Assembly (NCBI RefSeq): GCF_038784515.1
Contig: NZ_CP152376.1
Span: 4,836,001 to 4,900,000, forward strand
Origin: Rhodoferax sp. GW822-FHT02A01
GTDB lineage: Bacteria; Pseudomonadota; Gammaproteobacteria; Burkholderiales; Burkholderiaceae_C
Length of the DNA: 64,000 nucleotides
Reading direction: 5' to 3'
In this document: piece after piece, positions 52,142 to 61,861 of the stretch
Layout of the letters: each line of letters opens with the position of its first letter
Position numbering within the stretch: position 1 is the stretch's first letter
Notes under the pieces: model-generated
Seen by the model: the letters and a program-made list of their open reading frames with translations, nothing else
What the model was told of the DNA's origin: nothing
Databases searched by the model: none
Translations under genes and position numbers: made by a program

Positions 52142-52991
52142 AGTCGCTCACGCGCGCGGGCGTTGGCGCCTGGTTTTGCGGCAATACAAACCAGTAGGCG
52201 AACGGACCTTCCACGTACAGCGGGTTGTGACGCACCAGCTCACCGGACTGCAACTCCCGCACCACCATGGCCTCGTCCACGATGACCACACCGGCACCGG
52301 CAATGGCGGCGTTGATGGCCTGGTCCAGGGTACTGAAAGTCAGGCCAGGGCGCACATCCAGTGCACGTGGCCCGTGTTCGGCAATCCAGCGCTCCCACAC
52401 AGGCAGACGGCTACCGCCATCGAGCACATGCAACATCGTGGCGCCAGGAATCGCGGGGGGGTGCCCCTCGTTCCACAGCGATGGTGCACTGACCATGATG
52501 TGCCGCTCCTTCATCACCGGCTCGCACACTACTCTGGGCCAGGGTTGCTCTGCGTAGACGATCAGGCAGTCCAGCGAGCGTGCCTCACGCACCGTGGCAA
52601 TGGGGTCGGTCTTGATGGACAGGTCAATATGGGGGTAACGCGCCCGGAAATCGGAAAGCCGAGGCGCCAGCCAGCGCGTGGCAAACGTGGGGGGCACATT
52701 GACCGACAGCATTTGTGGCCGGTGTTTGCCAGAGGCCTTGTACACAGCCGCTTCCATTTCGCTGAAAAGCCGCTGCAGGGTGTGCGCCAGTTCCTTGCCT
52801 GCCGGGGTGAGTTCCACGGCCTGATGCACACGTACGAACAAGGGCGTACCCAATGCCGTTTCCAGTTGTTTGACCTGTCGGCTGATCGCTCCCTGGGTCA
52901 CGTGCAGCACTTCACCCGCCTGGGTGAAGCTTCCCTCGCGGGCGGCCACCGCAAAGGCCTTGAGCGCGTTGAGCGGTGGCAGACGCTTCAT
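52104..52991 (-). CDS. LysR family transcriptional regulator
   Basis: A 295-residue LysR regulator. N-terminal winged helix (PPLNALKAFAVAAREGSFTQ; GAISRQVKQLETALG) and an effector domain from ~90 (SVNVPPTFATRWLAPRLSDF), GcvA-like in form. Its ATG (52989-52991) overlaps the folK stop (ATGA), so it is translationally coupled to folK, an odd partner for a regulator. It converges with the EamA gene, whose last 38 bases it overlaps. Target genes unknown. Confidence 0.9.
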   Translation of the reverse strand: MKRLPPLNALKAFAVAAREGSFTQAGEVLHVTQGAISRQVKQLETALGTPLFVRVHQAVELTPAGKELAHTLQRLFSEMEAAVYKASGKHRPQMLSVNVPPTFATRWLAPRLSDFRARYPHIDLSIKTDPIATVREARSLDCLIVYAEQPWPRVVCEPVMKERHIMVSAPSLWNEGHPPAIPGATMLHVLDGGSRLPVWERWIAEHGPRALDVRPGLTFSTLDQAINAAIAGAGVVIVDEAMVVRELQSGELVRHNPLYVEGPFAYWFVLPQNQAPTPARVSDFRDWLMGRVAQD

Positions 52992-53452
52992 AGAGCCCAG
53001 ATCGGCTGATCCGCCACGGCCTGCAGTTGGTCCTGGGTCACCAGCGCAGGAGCAATTTCTGCCAGCGGGCGCAACACAAAGGCGCGTTGCCACATGCGGG
53101 GGTGGGGAACGGTCAGTTGCCCATCGTCCAGGGTTCGTTCACCAAAGAGCAAGATGTCCAGATCCAGCGTGCGCGGCGCGTTGCGGTAGGGCCTGGCGCG
53201 TCCGGCCACCTGCTCAATATCGTGCAGCCTTGCCAGCAGGTCATGAGGGGTGAGCCAGGTCTGCACTTCCACCACGGCGTTTACGTAGTCACCACCACCG
53301 GCATCCACCGGTGCGCTCCCGTACAGAGAAGACTTGCGTGTGATGACTACACCGTCCAGATCGGCGATGGCTTGCATGGCTGACAGCACGGCACCGCGCG
53401 GGTCACCCAGATTGGCGCCCAATCCGATGTAGGCAACAACCGGCTCAGCCAT
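52988..53452 (-). CDS. folK: 2-amino-4-hydroxy-6-hydroxymethyldihydropteridine pyrophosphokinase
   Basis: A 154-residue HPPK that transfers pyrophosphate from ATP to 6-hydroxymethyl-dihydropterin in folate synthesis. Motifs YIGLGANLGDP, RKSSLYGSAPVD, the metal-binding RTLDLDILLFG and VPHPRMWQRAFVLRPLAEIAP all match. ATG 53450-53452 (MAEPVVAYIG) is taken; TTG 53462-53464 and GTG further upstream are alternatives that would overlap the pcnB stop. It lies 8 bases downstream of pcnB in a pcnB-folK-lysR arrangement. Confidence 0.94.
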   Translation of the reverse strand: MAEPVVAYIGLGANLGDPRGAVLSAMQAIADLDGVVITRKSSLYGSAPVDAGGGDYVNAVVEVQTWLTPHDLLARLHDIEQVAGRARPYRNAPRTLDLDILLFGERTLDDGQLTVPHPRMWQRAFVLRPLAEIAPALVTQDQLQAVADQPIWAL

Positions 53453-53460
53453 TTCCACGC

Positions 53461-55059
53461 TCAAACGTCGGCTCCGCCCGTCTGCGGCGCACCTCCTGCA
53501 CCGCGGTCCCCGCTGGGGCGACGACGACGGCGACGCTTGCGTGGCGCACTGCCGCCTTCAGCGGAATCACCTGGCGCATCAGAATGTTCTGCAGAAGAAG
53601 CATCCGCCGGGCCCGTGGTATCTTGCCTGGGCTTATCGCGCGCCGGTGCGGGCGCACGGTGCACACGGGGTGCCTTGGGGCGTTGCTGTTGCTCGGCCCG
53701 TACTTGGTCAATCATGTCCTGACGCAGGTTGTCGTCAGCCATGCTGAATTCCTGCCACCAGTCGGCCAGCACTTCATCAATCTCGCCCGCATCCGCACGC
53801 AGCCGCATGAAGTCAAATGCCGCACGGAAGCGCGGCTGCTCCACCATGCCAAACGGGGTACTGCCCACGCGTTTGTCAAAACGCGGCTGCATCAGCCAGA
53901 TCTCGCGCATGTCACCTGCCAGCTTGCCGCGTCCGGAGACGTCACCAATACGGGCATTGAACACGTCTTCAATGGCATCCTGCAATGCCGGGTGGCTGTG
54001 CTGCTTGTCGGCGATACGACGGGCCCAGCCGTCACGCACATCGGCCCACAGCACGCAGGCCAGCAAGAAGCTGGGTGCCACCGGTTTGCCCTCACCCACG
54101 CGGCGGTCGGTATCTTTCAGGGCCGCATTGACAAAGGGTTGAGCCGAGCGCTCGACCACCACGTCCAGCAACGGATAGATGCCCGTGGCCATGCCCAGTG
54201 TCTTGAGCTGCTCGACCGATGCCAGCGCGTGGCCGGTCTGCAGCAGCTTGAGCATTTCATCAAACAGGCGGCTTTGCGGCACGTCGGCCAGCAAGGCTTG
54301 CGACTTGATCAGCGGAGCGGCCGTCTTGGGCTCCAGCTTGAAGCCCAGGCCATTGAGCTTGGCCGCAAACCGAACGGCGCGGATGATACGTACCGGGTCC
54401 TCGCGGTAGCGGGCCGTGGCGTCACCGATCATGCGCAGGGTGCGGTTCTTGGCGTCCTTCAGGCCATGGTGGTAATCGACCACGATTTGCGTCTCGGGGT
54501 CGTAATACATTGCGTTGATGGTGAAGTCACGGCGCACCGCGTCTTCCTCCTGCGGACCCCAGACGTTGTCGCGCAACACCCGGCCGCTGGAGTCCACGGC
54601 ATGCTTCATGCTGGCCAATTCGCTCTTGCTGGTCTTCTCGTTGCCGGCCACCTGCTCGGCAGCGGCGTTGTCGAGGTAGGCACGGAAGGTAGAGACTTCA
54701 ATCACCTCATTCTCGCGGCCACGACCGTACACCACGTGCACGATGCGAAAGCGCCGCCCGATGATGAAGGCACGGCGAAACAGCCCCTTGACCTGCTCTG
54801 GCGTGGCATTGGTGGCCACGTCAAAATCCTTGGGACGCAGGCCCAGCAGCAGGTCGCGCACGGCCCCGCCCACAATATAGGCCTCAAAGCCGGCACCCTT
54901 GAGCGTACGCACCACATTGATGGCACGTTCGTCTACCAGTGTGGGATCGATGCCATGGGTCGCTGCCGGCACTTCCACCCGCTTGCCAAACTTGGGGCCG
55001 GTTGCACGCGAGGTGACGCCAGCCTTTCCCAGCAGTTTGTCGATGAATTTCTTGATCAA
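53461..55059 (-). CDS. pcnB: Poly(A) polymerase I
   Basis: A 532-residue class II nucleotidyltransferase that adds 3' poly(A) tails and so promotes RNA decay. Nucleotidyltransferase motifs: GGAVRDLLLGLRPKDFDVAT (residues ~61-80), RRDFTINAMYYD (~175) and RAVRFAAKL. The C-terminal ~60 residues are rich in Arg, Lys and Pro (QQQRPKAPRV; RKRRRRRRP), typical of the RNA-binding tail. ATG 55057-55059 (MIKKFIDKLLG) is the family start. It is 32 bases downstream of the HAD gene. Confidence 0.95.
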   Translation of the reverse strand: MIKKFIDKLLGKAGVTSRATGPKFGKRVEVPAATHGIDPTLVDERAINVVRTLKGAGFEAYIVGGAVRDLLLGLRPKDFDVATNATPEQVKGLFRRAFIIGRRFRIVHVVYGRGRENEVIEVSTFRAYLDNAAAEQVAGNEKTSKSELASMKHAVDSSGRVLRDNVWGPQEEDAVRRDFTINAMYYDPETQIVVDYHHGLKDAKNRTLRMIGDATARYREDPVRIIRAVRFAAKLNGLGFKLEPKTAAPLIKSQALLADVPQSRLFDEMLKLLQTGHALASVEQLKTLGMATGIYPLLDVVVERSAQPFVNAALKDTDRRVGEGKPVAPSFLLACVLWADVRDGWARRIADKQHSHPALQDAIEDVFNARIGDVSGRGKLAGDMREIWLMQPRFDKRVGSTPFGMVEQPRFRAAFDFMRLRADAGEIDEVLADWWQEFSMADDNLRQDMIDQVRAEQQQRPKAPRVHRAPAPARDKPRQDTTGPADASSAEHSDAPGDSAEGGSAPRKRRRRRRPSGDRGAGGAPQTGGADV

Positions 55060-55091
55060 GTCGTTTATTCCTAACTAAAGTCTGCCAACTT

Positions 55092-55769
55092 TCAGGCAAA
55101 CAGGTCGAGTATGCGCCATTGCCGCTCTGTAGCCAGCACCCGCAGGCGATCGTCCGGATTGGTGGCAATTGCCACATTGGCCCTCTCCAGCAGGGGCACG
55201 TCGTTGATGGAGTCGGAGTAAAAGGTGACGTGTACCGTGTCCCAGCTCAGTCCATGCTCCTTCATCCAGGCTTCGGTGCGGGTCACCTTGCCCTCACGGA
55301 AGGAGGGTACGCCCCGGATTTCTCCGGTATACCAGCCAGTGGCGCTGTCCACTTCCAGTTCGATGGCCAGCAGGTCTTTCACGCCAAACGCCTGTGCGAT
55401 GGGGCGGGTCACGAACTCATTGGTGGCCGTGATGATGACCACCGTGTCACCGGCGTCCTGATGCTGGCGCACCAGTTCGCGCGCGCAGGGGCGGATGCCG
55501 GGCAGCACCACTTTCTCCATGTACTGGGCATGGGCTGCCTTGGACCTTTCCGGCCCCTGGCGACACACCGCGGCCGTGGCAAAACGGCAATAGGCATGGA
55601 TATCCAAAGTGCCCGCCTTGTACTGCGCATAGAACGCGTCGTTCATGCGTTTGAAATCCTGCGCATCATTCCAGCCCAGCCCCAGCGTGAATTCGCCCCA
55701 GCTGTAGTCCGAGTCAAAGGGAATCAGGGTGTGGTCCAGATCAAACAGGGCCAGCTTCTTCAAGGTCAT
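55092..55769 (-). CDS. HAD-IB family phosphatase (SerB-like)
   Basis: A 225-residue HAD-superfamily phosphatase. Motif I is LFDLDHTLI (nucleophile Asp), motif II VIITATN, and motif IV TFYSDSINDVPLLE. The cap between residues ~20 and ~95 is helical, as in PSPase/SerB and histidinol-phosphatase-type (HisN-like) HAD-IB proteins. In Burkholderiales the gene stands beside hda and pcnB with an uncertain substrate. Its ATG overlaps the hda stop by 4 bases (ATGA), indicating coupling. Confidence 0.9.
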   Translation of the reverse strand: MTLKKLALFDLDHTLIPFDSDYSWGEFTLGLGWNDAQDFKRMNDAFYAQYKAGTLDIHAYCRFATAAVCRQGPERSKAAHAQYMEKVVLPGIRPCARELVRQHQDAGDTVVIITATNEFVTRPIAQAFGVKDLLAIELEVDSATGWYTGEIRGVPSFREGKVTRTEAWMKEHGLSWDTVHVTFYSDSINDVPLLERANVAIATNPDDRLRVLATERQWRILDLFA

Positions 55770-56452
55770 TGGTTCTCCAACATGGATTTAATCAAGGGGA
55801 TGGTGATGGCACGCTTGGTCTGCAGGCTGTAGCCGTCCAGCAGCTCCAGCAACTCCATCAGGCTGCCGAGGTCGCGCGAAAAACGGGTGAGCATGAAATC
55901 CATCACCTCGTCGCCCAGAAACACACCGCGCGCATCCGCTGCCTGACGCAGCACGGCACGGCGCTCCGGTTCGGTCAGCAGCTGCAGACCAAATATGTGA
56001 CCCCAACCCAGCCGGGTCCGCAAATCGTCGCGCAATTGGAGTTCCGCCGGCACGGTATCACCAGCAGCCATGACCGGGCGCTGCAGGGTTTGCGCATGCA
56101 CAAACCAGTTGAAGGCCATCTGCTGCTGTGCAGCGGTGTACAGGTGCACATCATCCATCAGGATGGCTGCCCAGCCTTCGGAGTATTCCGGCGCTTCGTG
56201 AACGCTGGCATCCAGCCAGCCCACACGTGCGCCCTGCTCACGCAAGCCTTCGCGTGCGGCCTTGAGCAAATGGCTCTTGCCGCTGCCGCTGGGGCCCCAA
56301 AAATAAGTTGGAACAGGCGAGCGCGTGGCGGCGTTAGCCTTATCTCCCAGCCACAGCGTCAAGTGCTGCAGCGCGGCGGCATTGGGGCCGGCGAAAAAAT
56401 TGGCCACCGTGGGGCCGGTGGACAGGCCGATGTCGAGAGCAATCTGTTTCAT
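55766..56452 (-). CDS. hda: DnaA regulatory inactivator Hda
   Basis: A 228-residue AAA+ protein related to DnaA domain III. It stimulates DnaA-ATP hydrolysis with the sliding clamp to prevent over-initiation of replication. An N-terminal clamp-binding-like motif KQIALDIGL is present, then Walker A GPSGSGKSHL and Walker B AILMDDVHLY. It overlaps the HAD gene by 4 bases and lies 12 bases downstream of the AI-2E permease gene. Confidence 0.93.
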   Translation of the reverse strand: MKQIALDIGLSTGPTVANFFAGPNAAALQHLTLWLGDKANAATRSPVPTYFWGPSGSGKSHLLKAAREGLREQGARVGWLDASVHEAPEYSEGWAAILMDDVHLYTAAQQQMAFNWFVHAQTLQRPVMAAGDTVPAELQLRDDLRTRLGWGHIFGLQLLTEPERRAVLRQAADARGVFLGDEVMDFMLTRFSRDLGSLMELLELLDGYSLQTKRAITIPLIKSMLENQ

Positions 56453-56464
56453 GAACGCTGTGCG

Positions 56465-57547
56465 CTAGCCCCGATACAAATGGCTGGCCAGATAACCGGT
56501 TTGAATGCGGCGGATGGCAACCAGCAGCACGGCGCTGACCGGCAAGGCAACCAGTACACCCAGAAAACCAAACAACTGGCCAAACGCCAGCAAGGAAAAA
56601 ATCACCGCCAGCGGGTGCAAACCAATGCGTTGGCCCACCAGCCGGGGCGTGAGCACAAAGCTTTCCAGCACCTGCCCGGCGCCAAACACCACAACCAGCA
56701 TGATGGCCGTGTGCATAAGGCCGGCCTCTGCAGAGAACTGCAACACTCCGGCAAAACTGGCCAGCAACAGCCCAAGGCCAAACCCGAGGTAAGGCACAAA
56801 TACCGCCAGCCCGGTAAACACGCCGATGGGCAGCGCCAGATCCAGCCCAAAGAGCTTGAGTCCCAGGCTGTAATACACCGCCAGTAGCAGCATGACCAGC
56901 AGCTGCCCACGCAGGTATTGGCCCAGTACCGCATCCGCATCCCGTACAAATGCATCCGTGGGCGGGCGCAACTTGGGAGGAATGAGCTGGCGCACCAGAC
57001 CGACCAACTTCTCCCACTCCATCAACAGGTAAAACAGGGCCACCGGAATCAGCACCAGGTTGCCCACCAGGGAAAAAGCCACGCTCCCGCCGATCTTCAG
57101 CGAAGACAACACCGAGCCCATGGCGTCCTGGAAATTGGTATCCAGATAGGTCTTGACGAAGCTCTTGACACTTTCCATGTCCAGGGCGACCTGAAAGCCC
57201 CATTGGGTGAGCAGCGGCTGCAGCAGCGCGCTGACCTTCTGCAGCAGCAAGGGCAATTGGTCCCGCATCTGCGGCAATTCCTTGGCCAGGATGGGAACAA
57301 TCAGTAAGACGATGGCGGTCAAGGCCACTACAAACAGCAACTCCACCAGCATGACCAGCAGCGCACGCGGAATGCGGCCGCGCCCCAGGCGATCCACCCC
57401 ATCCACCAAAGGCGTGAGGGCGTAGGCCAGCACAGCGGCCACCACAAAGGGCGCCAGCACCGGCGCCAGCAGCCACAAAGCGAGGACAAACACGGCTGCA
57501 ATTGCGCCCCATGCGGCGATACTTTTTTGGGTGGGGGTGAATTGCAT
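56465..57547 (-). CDS. AI-2E family transporter
   Basis: A 360-residue multi-span membrane protein of the PerM/AI-2E exporter family. Membrane segments include IAAWGAIAAVFVLALWLLA and VVAAVLAYALTPLVDGVDRL; the C-terminal half has LAVFVPYLGFGLGLLLASFAG. Reported functions in the family include autoinducer-2 and Na+/H+ handling, so substrate is unknown. ATG 57545-57547 is chosen; a TTG at 57578-57580 would add 11 residues. It is divergent from purM, and heads the hda-HAD-pcnB-folK-lysR run. Confidence 0.9.
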   Translation of the reverse strand: MQFTPTQKSIAAWGAIAAVFVLALWLLAPVLAPFVVAAVLAYALTPLVDGVDRLGRGRIPRALLVMLVELLFVVALTAIVLLIVPILAKELPQMRDQLPLLLQKVSALLQPLLTQWGFQVALDMESVKSFVKTYLDTNFQDAMGSVLSSLKIGGSVAFSLVGNLVLIPVALFYLLMEWEKLVGLVRQLIPPKLRPPTDAFVRDADAVLGQYLRGQLLVMLLLAVYYSLGLKLFGLDLALPIGVFTGLAVFVPYLGFGLGLLLASFAGVLQFSAEAGLMHTAIMLVVVFGAGQVLESFVLTPRLVGQRIGLHPLAVIFSLLAFGQLFGFLGVLVALPVSAVLLVAIRRIQTGYLASHLYRG

Positions 57548-57628
57548 ACAGGAGGGGGAGGTGGGAACCCTTAAAATCAAGGCAAATTCTATCGGGCTTG
57601 ATGAAGCCTAAGCCCCAAGTACCTTTTC

Positions 57629-58672
57629 ATGACCCAATCCAACTCCTCCACTCCCCTCTCCTATAAAGACGCCGGTGTCGACATTGACGCAGGTGACGCC
57701 CTGGTTGAGCGTATCAAACCCCTGGCCAAGAAAACCATGCGCGAGGGCGTGCTGGCTGGTATTGGAGGTTTTGGCGCCCTGTTTGAAGTGCCCAAGCGCT
57801 ACAAGGAACCCGTGCTGGTGAGCGGCACCGACGGCGTGGGCACCAAGCTCAAGCTGGCGTTTGAATGGAATATGCACGACACCGTGGGCATCGATCTGGT
57901 GGCCATGAGCGTGAACGACGTGCTGGTGCAAGGTGCCGAGCCGCTGTTTTTTCTGGACTACTTTGCCTGCGGCAAGCTGGACGTGGACACGGCGGCTGCC
58001 GTGGTCGGCGGCATTGCCAAGGGTTGCGAACTCTCCGGTTGCGCGCTGATTGGTGGTGAAACGGCCGAAATGCCGGGCATGTACCCCGCCGGTGAATACG
58101 ATCTGGCCGGTTTTGCTGTGGGCGCCGTCGAAAAGTCCAAGATCCTGACCGGAGCCGACGTCAAGCCGGGTGACGTGGTGTTGGGCCTGGCCAGCAGCGG
58201 CGTGCACTCCAACGGCTTTAGCCTGGTGCGCAAGTGCATTGAGCGCGCCGGCAGCAACGCCCCAGCCACGCTGGATGGCAAACCCTTCAAGCAAGCGCTG
58301 ATGGAGCCTACCCGCCTGTATGTGAAGAATGTGCTCACGGCATTGGCCGCCCACCCGATCAAGGCCCTGGCCCATATCACGGGTGGTGGTCTGCTGGAAA
58401 ACATTCCCCGCGTGCTGCCAGAAGGAACCGCTGCCCATCTGAAAAAAGGCAGCTGGCCCCAGACCGAGCTGTTTGCCTGGCTGCAGAAGACCGCCGGCAT
58501 CGACGACATCGAGATGAACCGCACCTTCAACAACGGTATCGGCATGGTGGTGGTCATCGATGCCGCCCAGGCCGAGGCCTGTGCTGCCACTCTGCGTGCC
58601 GCAGGTGAGACCGTTTACACCATTGGCAGCATCGCTGCGCGCGGTGACACCGCCGCCGTCGTGGTTGCCTGA
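57629..58672 (+). CDS. purM: Phosphoribosylformylglycinamidine cyclo-ligase
   Basis: A 347-residue AIR synthetase that closes the imidazole ring in the fifth step of purine synthesis. It begins [20 protein letters not shown], with the conserved [14 protein letters not shown] and the [12 protein letters not shown] loop that binds ATP. The C-terminal [15 protein letters not shown] is also diagnostic. Start ATG 57629. It is divergent from the AI-2E gene (81 bp). The MFS gene converges 16 bases after its stop. Confidence 0.95.
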   Translation: MTQSNSSTPLSYKDAGVDIDAGDALVERIKPLAKKTMREGVLAGIGGFGALFEVPKRYKEPVLVSGTDGVGTKLKLAFEWNMHDTVGIDLVAMSVNDVLVQGAEPLFFLDYFACGKLDVDTAAAVVGGIAKGCELSGCALIGGETAEMPGMYPAGEYDLAGFAVGAVEKSKILTGADVKPGDVVLGLASSGVHSNGFSLVRKCIERAGSNAPATLDGKPFKQALMEPTRLYVKNVLTALAAHPIKALAHITGGGLLENIPRVLPEGTAAHLKKGSWPQTELFAWLQKTAGIDDIEMNRTFNNGIGMVVVIDAAQAEACAATLRAAGETVYTIGSIAARGDTAAVVVA

Positions 58673-58688
58673 AGCACATTCCGATTCG

Positions 58689-60134
58689 TTAGCGGCCAAT
58701 CCTGGCGGTGCGGTATGCCGCCATGGCCAGTGCAAGGGCCATGCTTGTCAACACCGCCGCCATGGCAAACGTGAAGTGCATGCCGCGCGCAATGGATTGC
58801 GGAGCTGCTGTGGAGATATCTGCGGTCTGTGCCGCAAACGCAAACACCGCCCCCATGACGGATGCGCCGGTAACCAAACCCAGATTGCGTGACAGGGTCA
58901 GCAAGCCCGAAATCAGCCCGCGCTGATCCGCCTGCACATCCACCATGACCGCCGTATTGTTGGCCGACTGGAAGAGCTGGTAACCGGGCGTCAGGATGGC
59001 AATACCCGTGACGTAACCCGCAATGCCCAGAGCGGCCGGGATGTTGCACAGCGCCAAGGCACCTAGCGTCATTGCCACCAGACCGGCCAGGGTGATGCGC
59101 GAAGTGCCCCAGCGGTCCACCATGCGCCCGGACACGACTCCACCAAATACGGAAATCAGCGGTCCCACCGACATGACGGCACCCACCATCGAAGTGGCCA
59201 GACCCAGACCGCGCGCCAGATAGAACGGCCCGACAACCAGCGTTGCCATCATCACCGTGGACACCAGCGCATTCATGGCCAGGCTGGCGCACAACGCCCT
59301 GTTGCGAAACAAGGCCAAATGGATCAGAGGAGATCCGGCCGTCGCCTGCACCCACACAAACGCACCGACTCCCAGGGTGGCGGCTCCCAGCAGGGCATAG
59401 TTGAGCGCCTCCCAATGGCTGCGCCCGGTCGTCATGGCCAGCGCATAGGCGGCCAGGGTCAGGGCCAGTAGAAACGCACCCAGGTGGTCGAATCCCGGTG
59501 GCAAATGGGCCAATGCGCGCCGGTCCATGGGCAGATGGCGCCAGGCCAACACAAAGGTCAGGATGCCCATTGGAACATTGATCAGAAACAGCGCTGGCCA
59601 ACCGAATTCGGACACCAATGCGCCACCCAGCGACGGACCCAACGCCGTACCGATGGCGGACATGGTGGCCAGCAAGCCCATGGCGCTGCCGGTCTTGGCC
59701 TTGGGCACCGTCTGCCCCACAAAGGCCATGGTCAGCGCCATCATGACCGCCGCACCTAGACCCTGCAACGCCCTTGCGGCTATCAGCAACCAGAGCCAGG
59801 GAGATATACCGCACACCACCGACGCCAGCGTGAACAGTGCGATGCCTGCCAGCAGCAGACGCTTGCGACCCACAAGGTCCCCCAGACGGCCCACACTGAC
59901 AATCAACGTGGTGATGGCCAGCAAATAGGCGATCACCACCCATTGAACCGCCTGAAACGGGGCGCCAAAGGCTTGCGCCAGTGCCGGCAGCCCCACATTG
60001 GCAATGCTGGTCCCCATGGACGACAACAGGATGGAAAGTGACAGGCTGCCGATTGCCCAGCCCCAAGGTGAAGTCTGTAGCGCAGCCGTTTCGCGCAACG
60101 GCGTGGCTTGCTTCAACGGGTCGATTTTCAACAT
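58689..60134 (-). CDS. MFS transporter, DHA2 (EmrB/QacA-like) family
   Basis: A 481-residue multi-pass transporter of the 14-TM DHA2 type. The first helix region SLSLSILLSSMGTSIANVGLP and motif A DLVGRKRLLLAG (~80-92) are clear, with motif C-like AIGTALGPSLGGALV. It should export drugs or metabolites with protons. ATG 60132-60134 follows AAGGA. A divergent LysR gene lies 138 bp away, probably controlling it. Confidence 0.91.
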   Translation of the reverse strand: MLKIDPLKQATPLRETAALQTSPWGWAIGSLSLSILLSSMGTSIANVGLPALAQAFGAPFQAVQWVVIAYLLAITTLIVSVGRLGDLVGRKRLLLAGIALFTLASVVCGISPWLWLLIAARALQGLGAAVMMALTMAFVGQTVPKAKTGSAMGLLATMSAIGTALGPSLGGALVSEFGWPALFLINVPMGILTFVLAWRHLPMDRRALAHLPPGFDHLGAFLLALTLAAYALAMTTGRSHWEALNYALLGAATLGVGAFVWVQATAGSPLIHLALFRNRALCASLAMNALVSTVMMATLVVGPFYLARGLGLATSMVGAVMSVGPLISVFGGVVSGRMVDRWGTSRITLAGLVAMTLGALALCNIPAALGIAGYVTGIAILTPGYQLFQSANNTAVMVDVQADQRGLISGLLTLSRNLGLVTGASVMGAVFAFAAQTADISTAAPQSIARGMHFTFAMAAVLTSMALALAMAAYRTARIGR

Positions 60135-60215
60135 GATGGATTCCTTTGTTTGCCCCGGGAAGAGGCGTTGAAGGAAGCTTATGTTTTTGAGTGACATGGC
60201 GGAAGACGCAGCATT

Positions 60216-60232
60216 TGCAATGTATACCTGCA
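60216..60232. promoter_or_regulatory. Candidate LysR-type binding site between MFS and LysR genes
   Basis: The divergent gap holds TGCA (60216-60219) mirrored by TGCA (60229-60232) with a 9-base spacer, in a T-N11-A-like context. LysR proteins often bind such a site near the divergent start. Evidence is pattern only. Confidence 0.3.
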
Positions 60233-60272
60233 TCAAACGCCACCTCGTACGCAAACATGCTATGGTCTGGCC

Positions 60273-61184
60273 ATGGTCCGCCCCGATCTCAACCAACTCC
60301 TGACCCTGGACGTCTTGCTGTCCGAGTGCAATGTGGCCCAGGCAGCCAAGCGCCTGCATTTGAGCCCGTCCGCCATGAGCCGGGCTTTGGCCAGACTGAG
60401 GGAGTCCACCGGCGATCCCTTGTTGGTTCGCGCCGGGCGCGGGCTGGTACCCACACCCCGGGCATTGGAGCTGCGCGACAGCATCGGTCCCCTGGTACAG
60501 CAGGCCCAAGCGGCATTGCGCCCGGCTCAGAAACCCAAACTCCGGCAGCTGGCCAGAACCTTCACCATCCGAACCAGCGAAGGCTTTGTGGAGAACTTCG
60601 GTCCCGCCCTCATCGAGCGCGTGGCGACTGACGCGCCGCAGGTGCGGCTGCACTTTCTGCCCAAGTTCAACAAGGAAAGCCATTTGTTGCGCGATGGCAG
60701 CGTGGACCTGGAGACTGGTGTGGTCGGCCAGGCTGCAAGCCCGGAGCTGCGTACCCAGGCACTGTTTCGCGACCGCTTCGTCGGTGTGGTGCGCAGTGGT
60801 CATCCCTTGGGGGAAGGCGAGATGACTCCCCAACGCTATGCATCCGGCAAGCATGTACTGGTGTCGCGCCTGGGGTTGGACAAGGGTGCACTGGACGAAG
60901 CCTTGAATGCCCAAGGGGTGAAGAGAGATATCGTCACGGTGGTGGGCGGCTTTGCAACCGCCCTGGCGCTGGCGCGCGCATCGGACCTGATTGCCAGCGT
61001 ACCCGAACGGCATACCGGCAATCTGCGTGACGGCATGCACAGTTTCGCGCTGCCGGTTTCCACTCCGGAAATAACGGTGTCCCTGCTCTGGCATCCCCGC
61101 ATGCACGCCGACCCCGCGCATCAGTGGCTGCGCGCTTGCGTGCGTGAAGTATGCGCCGGGGATTCTCTCCAACCGGATGTCTGA
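60273..61184 (+). CDS. LysR family transcriptional regulator
   Basis: A 303-residue LysR regulator, divergent from the DHA2 exporter. The N-terminal helix-turn-helix is LLSECNVAQAAKRLHLSPSAMSR region (~15-37), with GDPLLVRAGRGLVPTPRA after it. Effector domain from ~90. It resembles regulators that switch on a neighbouring exporter in response to a toxic compound, with the DHA2 gene the likely target. ATG 60273. Confidence 0.9.
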   Translation: MVRPDLNQLLTLDVLLSECNVAQAAKRLHLSPSAMSRALARLRESTGDPLLVRAGRGLVPTPRALELRDSIGPLVQQAQAALRPAQKPKLRQLARTFTIRTSEGFVENFGPALIERVATDAPQVRLHFLPKFNKESHLLRDGSVDLETGVVGQAASPELRTQALFRDRFVGVVRSGHPLGEGEMTPQRYASGKHVLVSRLGLDKGALDEALNAQGVKRDIVTVVGGFATALALARASDLIASVPERHTGNLRDGMHSFALPVSTPEITVSLLWHPRMHADPAHQWLRACVREVCAGDSLQPDV

Positions 61185-61277
61185 AAATGTACGATACGTG
61201 TCGGTCTGCGCGTGGCGCCACCTGATGTCTCCTAGGAGAATTATGGCTTATCTACCTCAACCCCCAAGGAATACACC

Positions 61278-61835
61278 ATGAATACATGTCTCTTAGTGAT
61301 CGATGCGCAAGAGTCCTTTCGCCAGCGCCCGTCCTGGAATGAAGCCCTGGCGGCCGCCTATCTTGCTGAACAGAATGCGCTGATCAGCGGTGCTGTGGCA
61401 AAGGGCATTCCCGTCATCCGCATCTTCCACAGCGATCCACCTGAAGAGGCAGCCAATCCGTTTTCCCTGGTCTCAGGTTTTGTCCGTCCTGTGCAGGGGC
61501 TGGCCGACTTTTCTGCCGCCGCCACATTTACCAAGGGTCGCCATAGCGCACTGGTGGGCACCGGACTGCAGGTGTGGTTGACCGAAAACCATATCCGCAA
61601 AATCATCGTCAGCGGAATCCGCACCGAGCAGTGCTGCGAAACCACGGCGCGCCATGCCTCCGACCTGGGTTGGGAGATCGACTACGTGCTCGATGCCACC
61701 CTGACCTTTGACATGACCCAACCCAATGGCCTGCCCCTGAGCGCCGCCGACATCAAGGCTCGCACCGCCACCGTTCTGGATGGCCGCTTCGCCCGCGTGT
61801 GCTCGGTGGCGCAGGCGCTGGAAGCTTCGGCCTGA
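61278..61835 (+). CDS. Isochorismatase family cysteine hydrolase
   Basis: A 185-residue hydrolase of the isochorismatase/nicotinamidase fold. Asp9 is in LVIDAQESF, and the nucleophile Cys is in GIRTEQCCETTARHA (~118); the middle Lys is around TFTKGRHSAL. This triad suits amide or ester hydrolysis; the true substrate is unknown. It is the first gene of a three-gene unit with the DUF1272 gene 26 bases later and the GlxA-type regulator. Confidence 0.9.
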   Translation: MNTCLLVIDAQESFRQRPSWNEALAAAYLAEQNALISGAVAKGIPVIRIFHSDPPEEAANPFSLVSGFVRPVQGLADFSAAATFTKGRHSALVGTGLQVWLTENHIRKIIVSGIRTEQCCETTARHASDLGWEIDYVLDATLTFDMTQPNGLPLSAADIKARTATVLDGRFARVCSVAQALEASA

Positions 61836-61861
61836 TTGCTGCGTACAGCCAAGGAGCCCTC

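Noticed and set aside
57548..57628. purine riboswitch upstream of purM
   Set aside because: The 81-bp divergent gap is too short for both promoters plus an aptamer, and no purine-aptamer core was seen.
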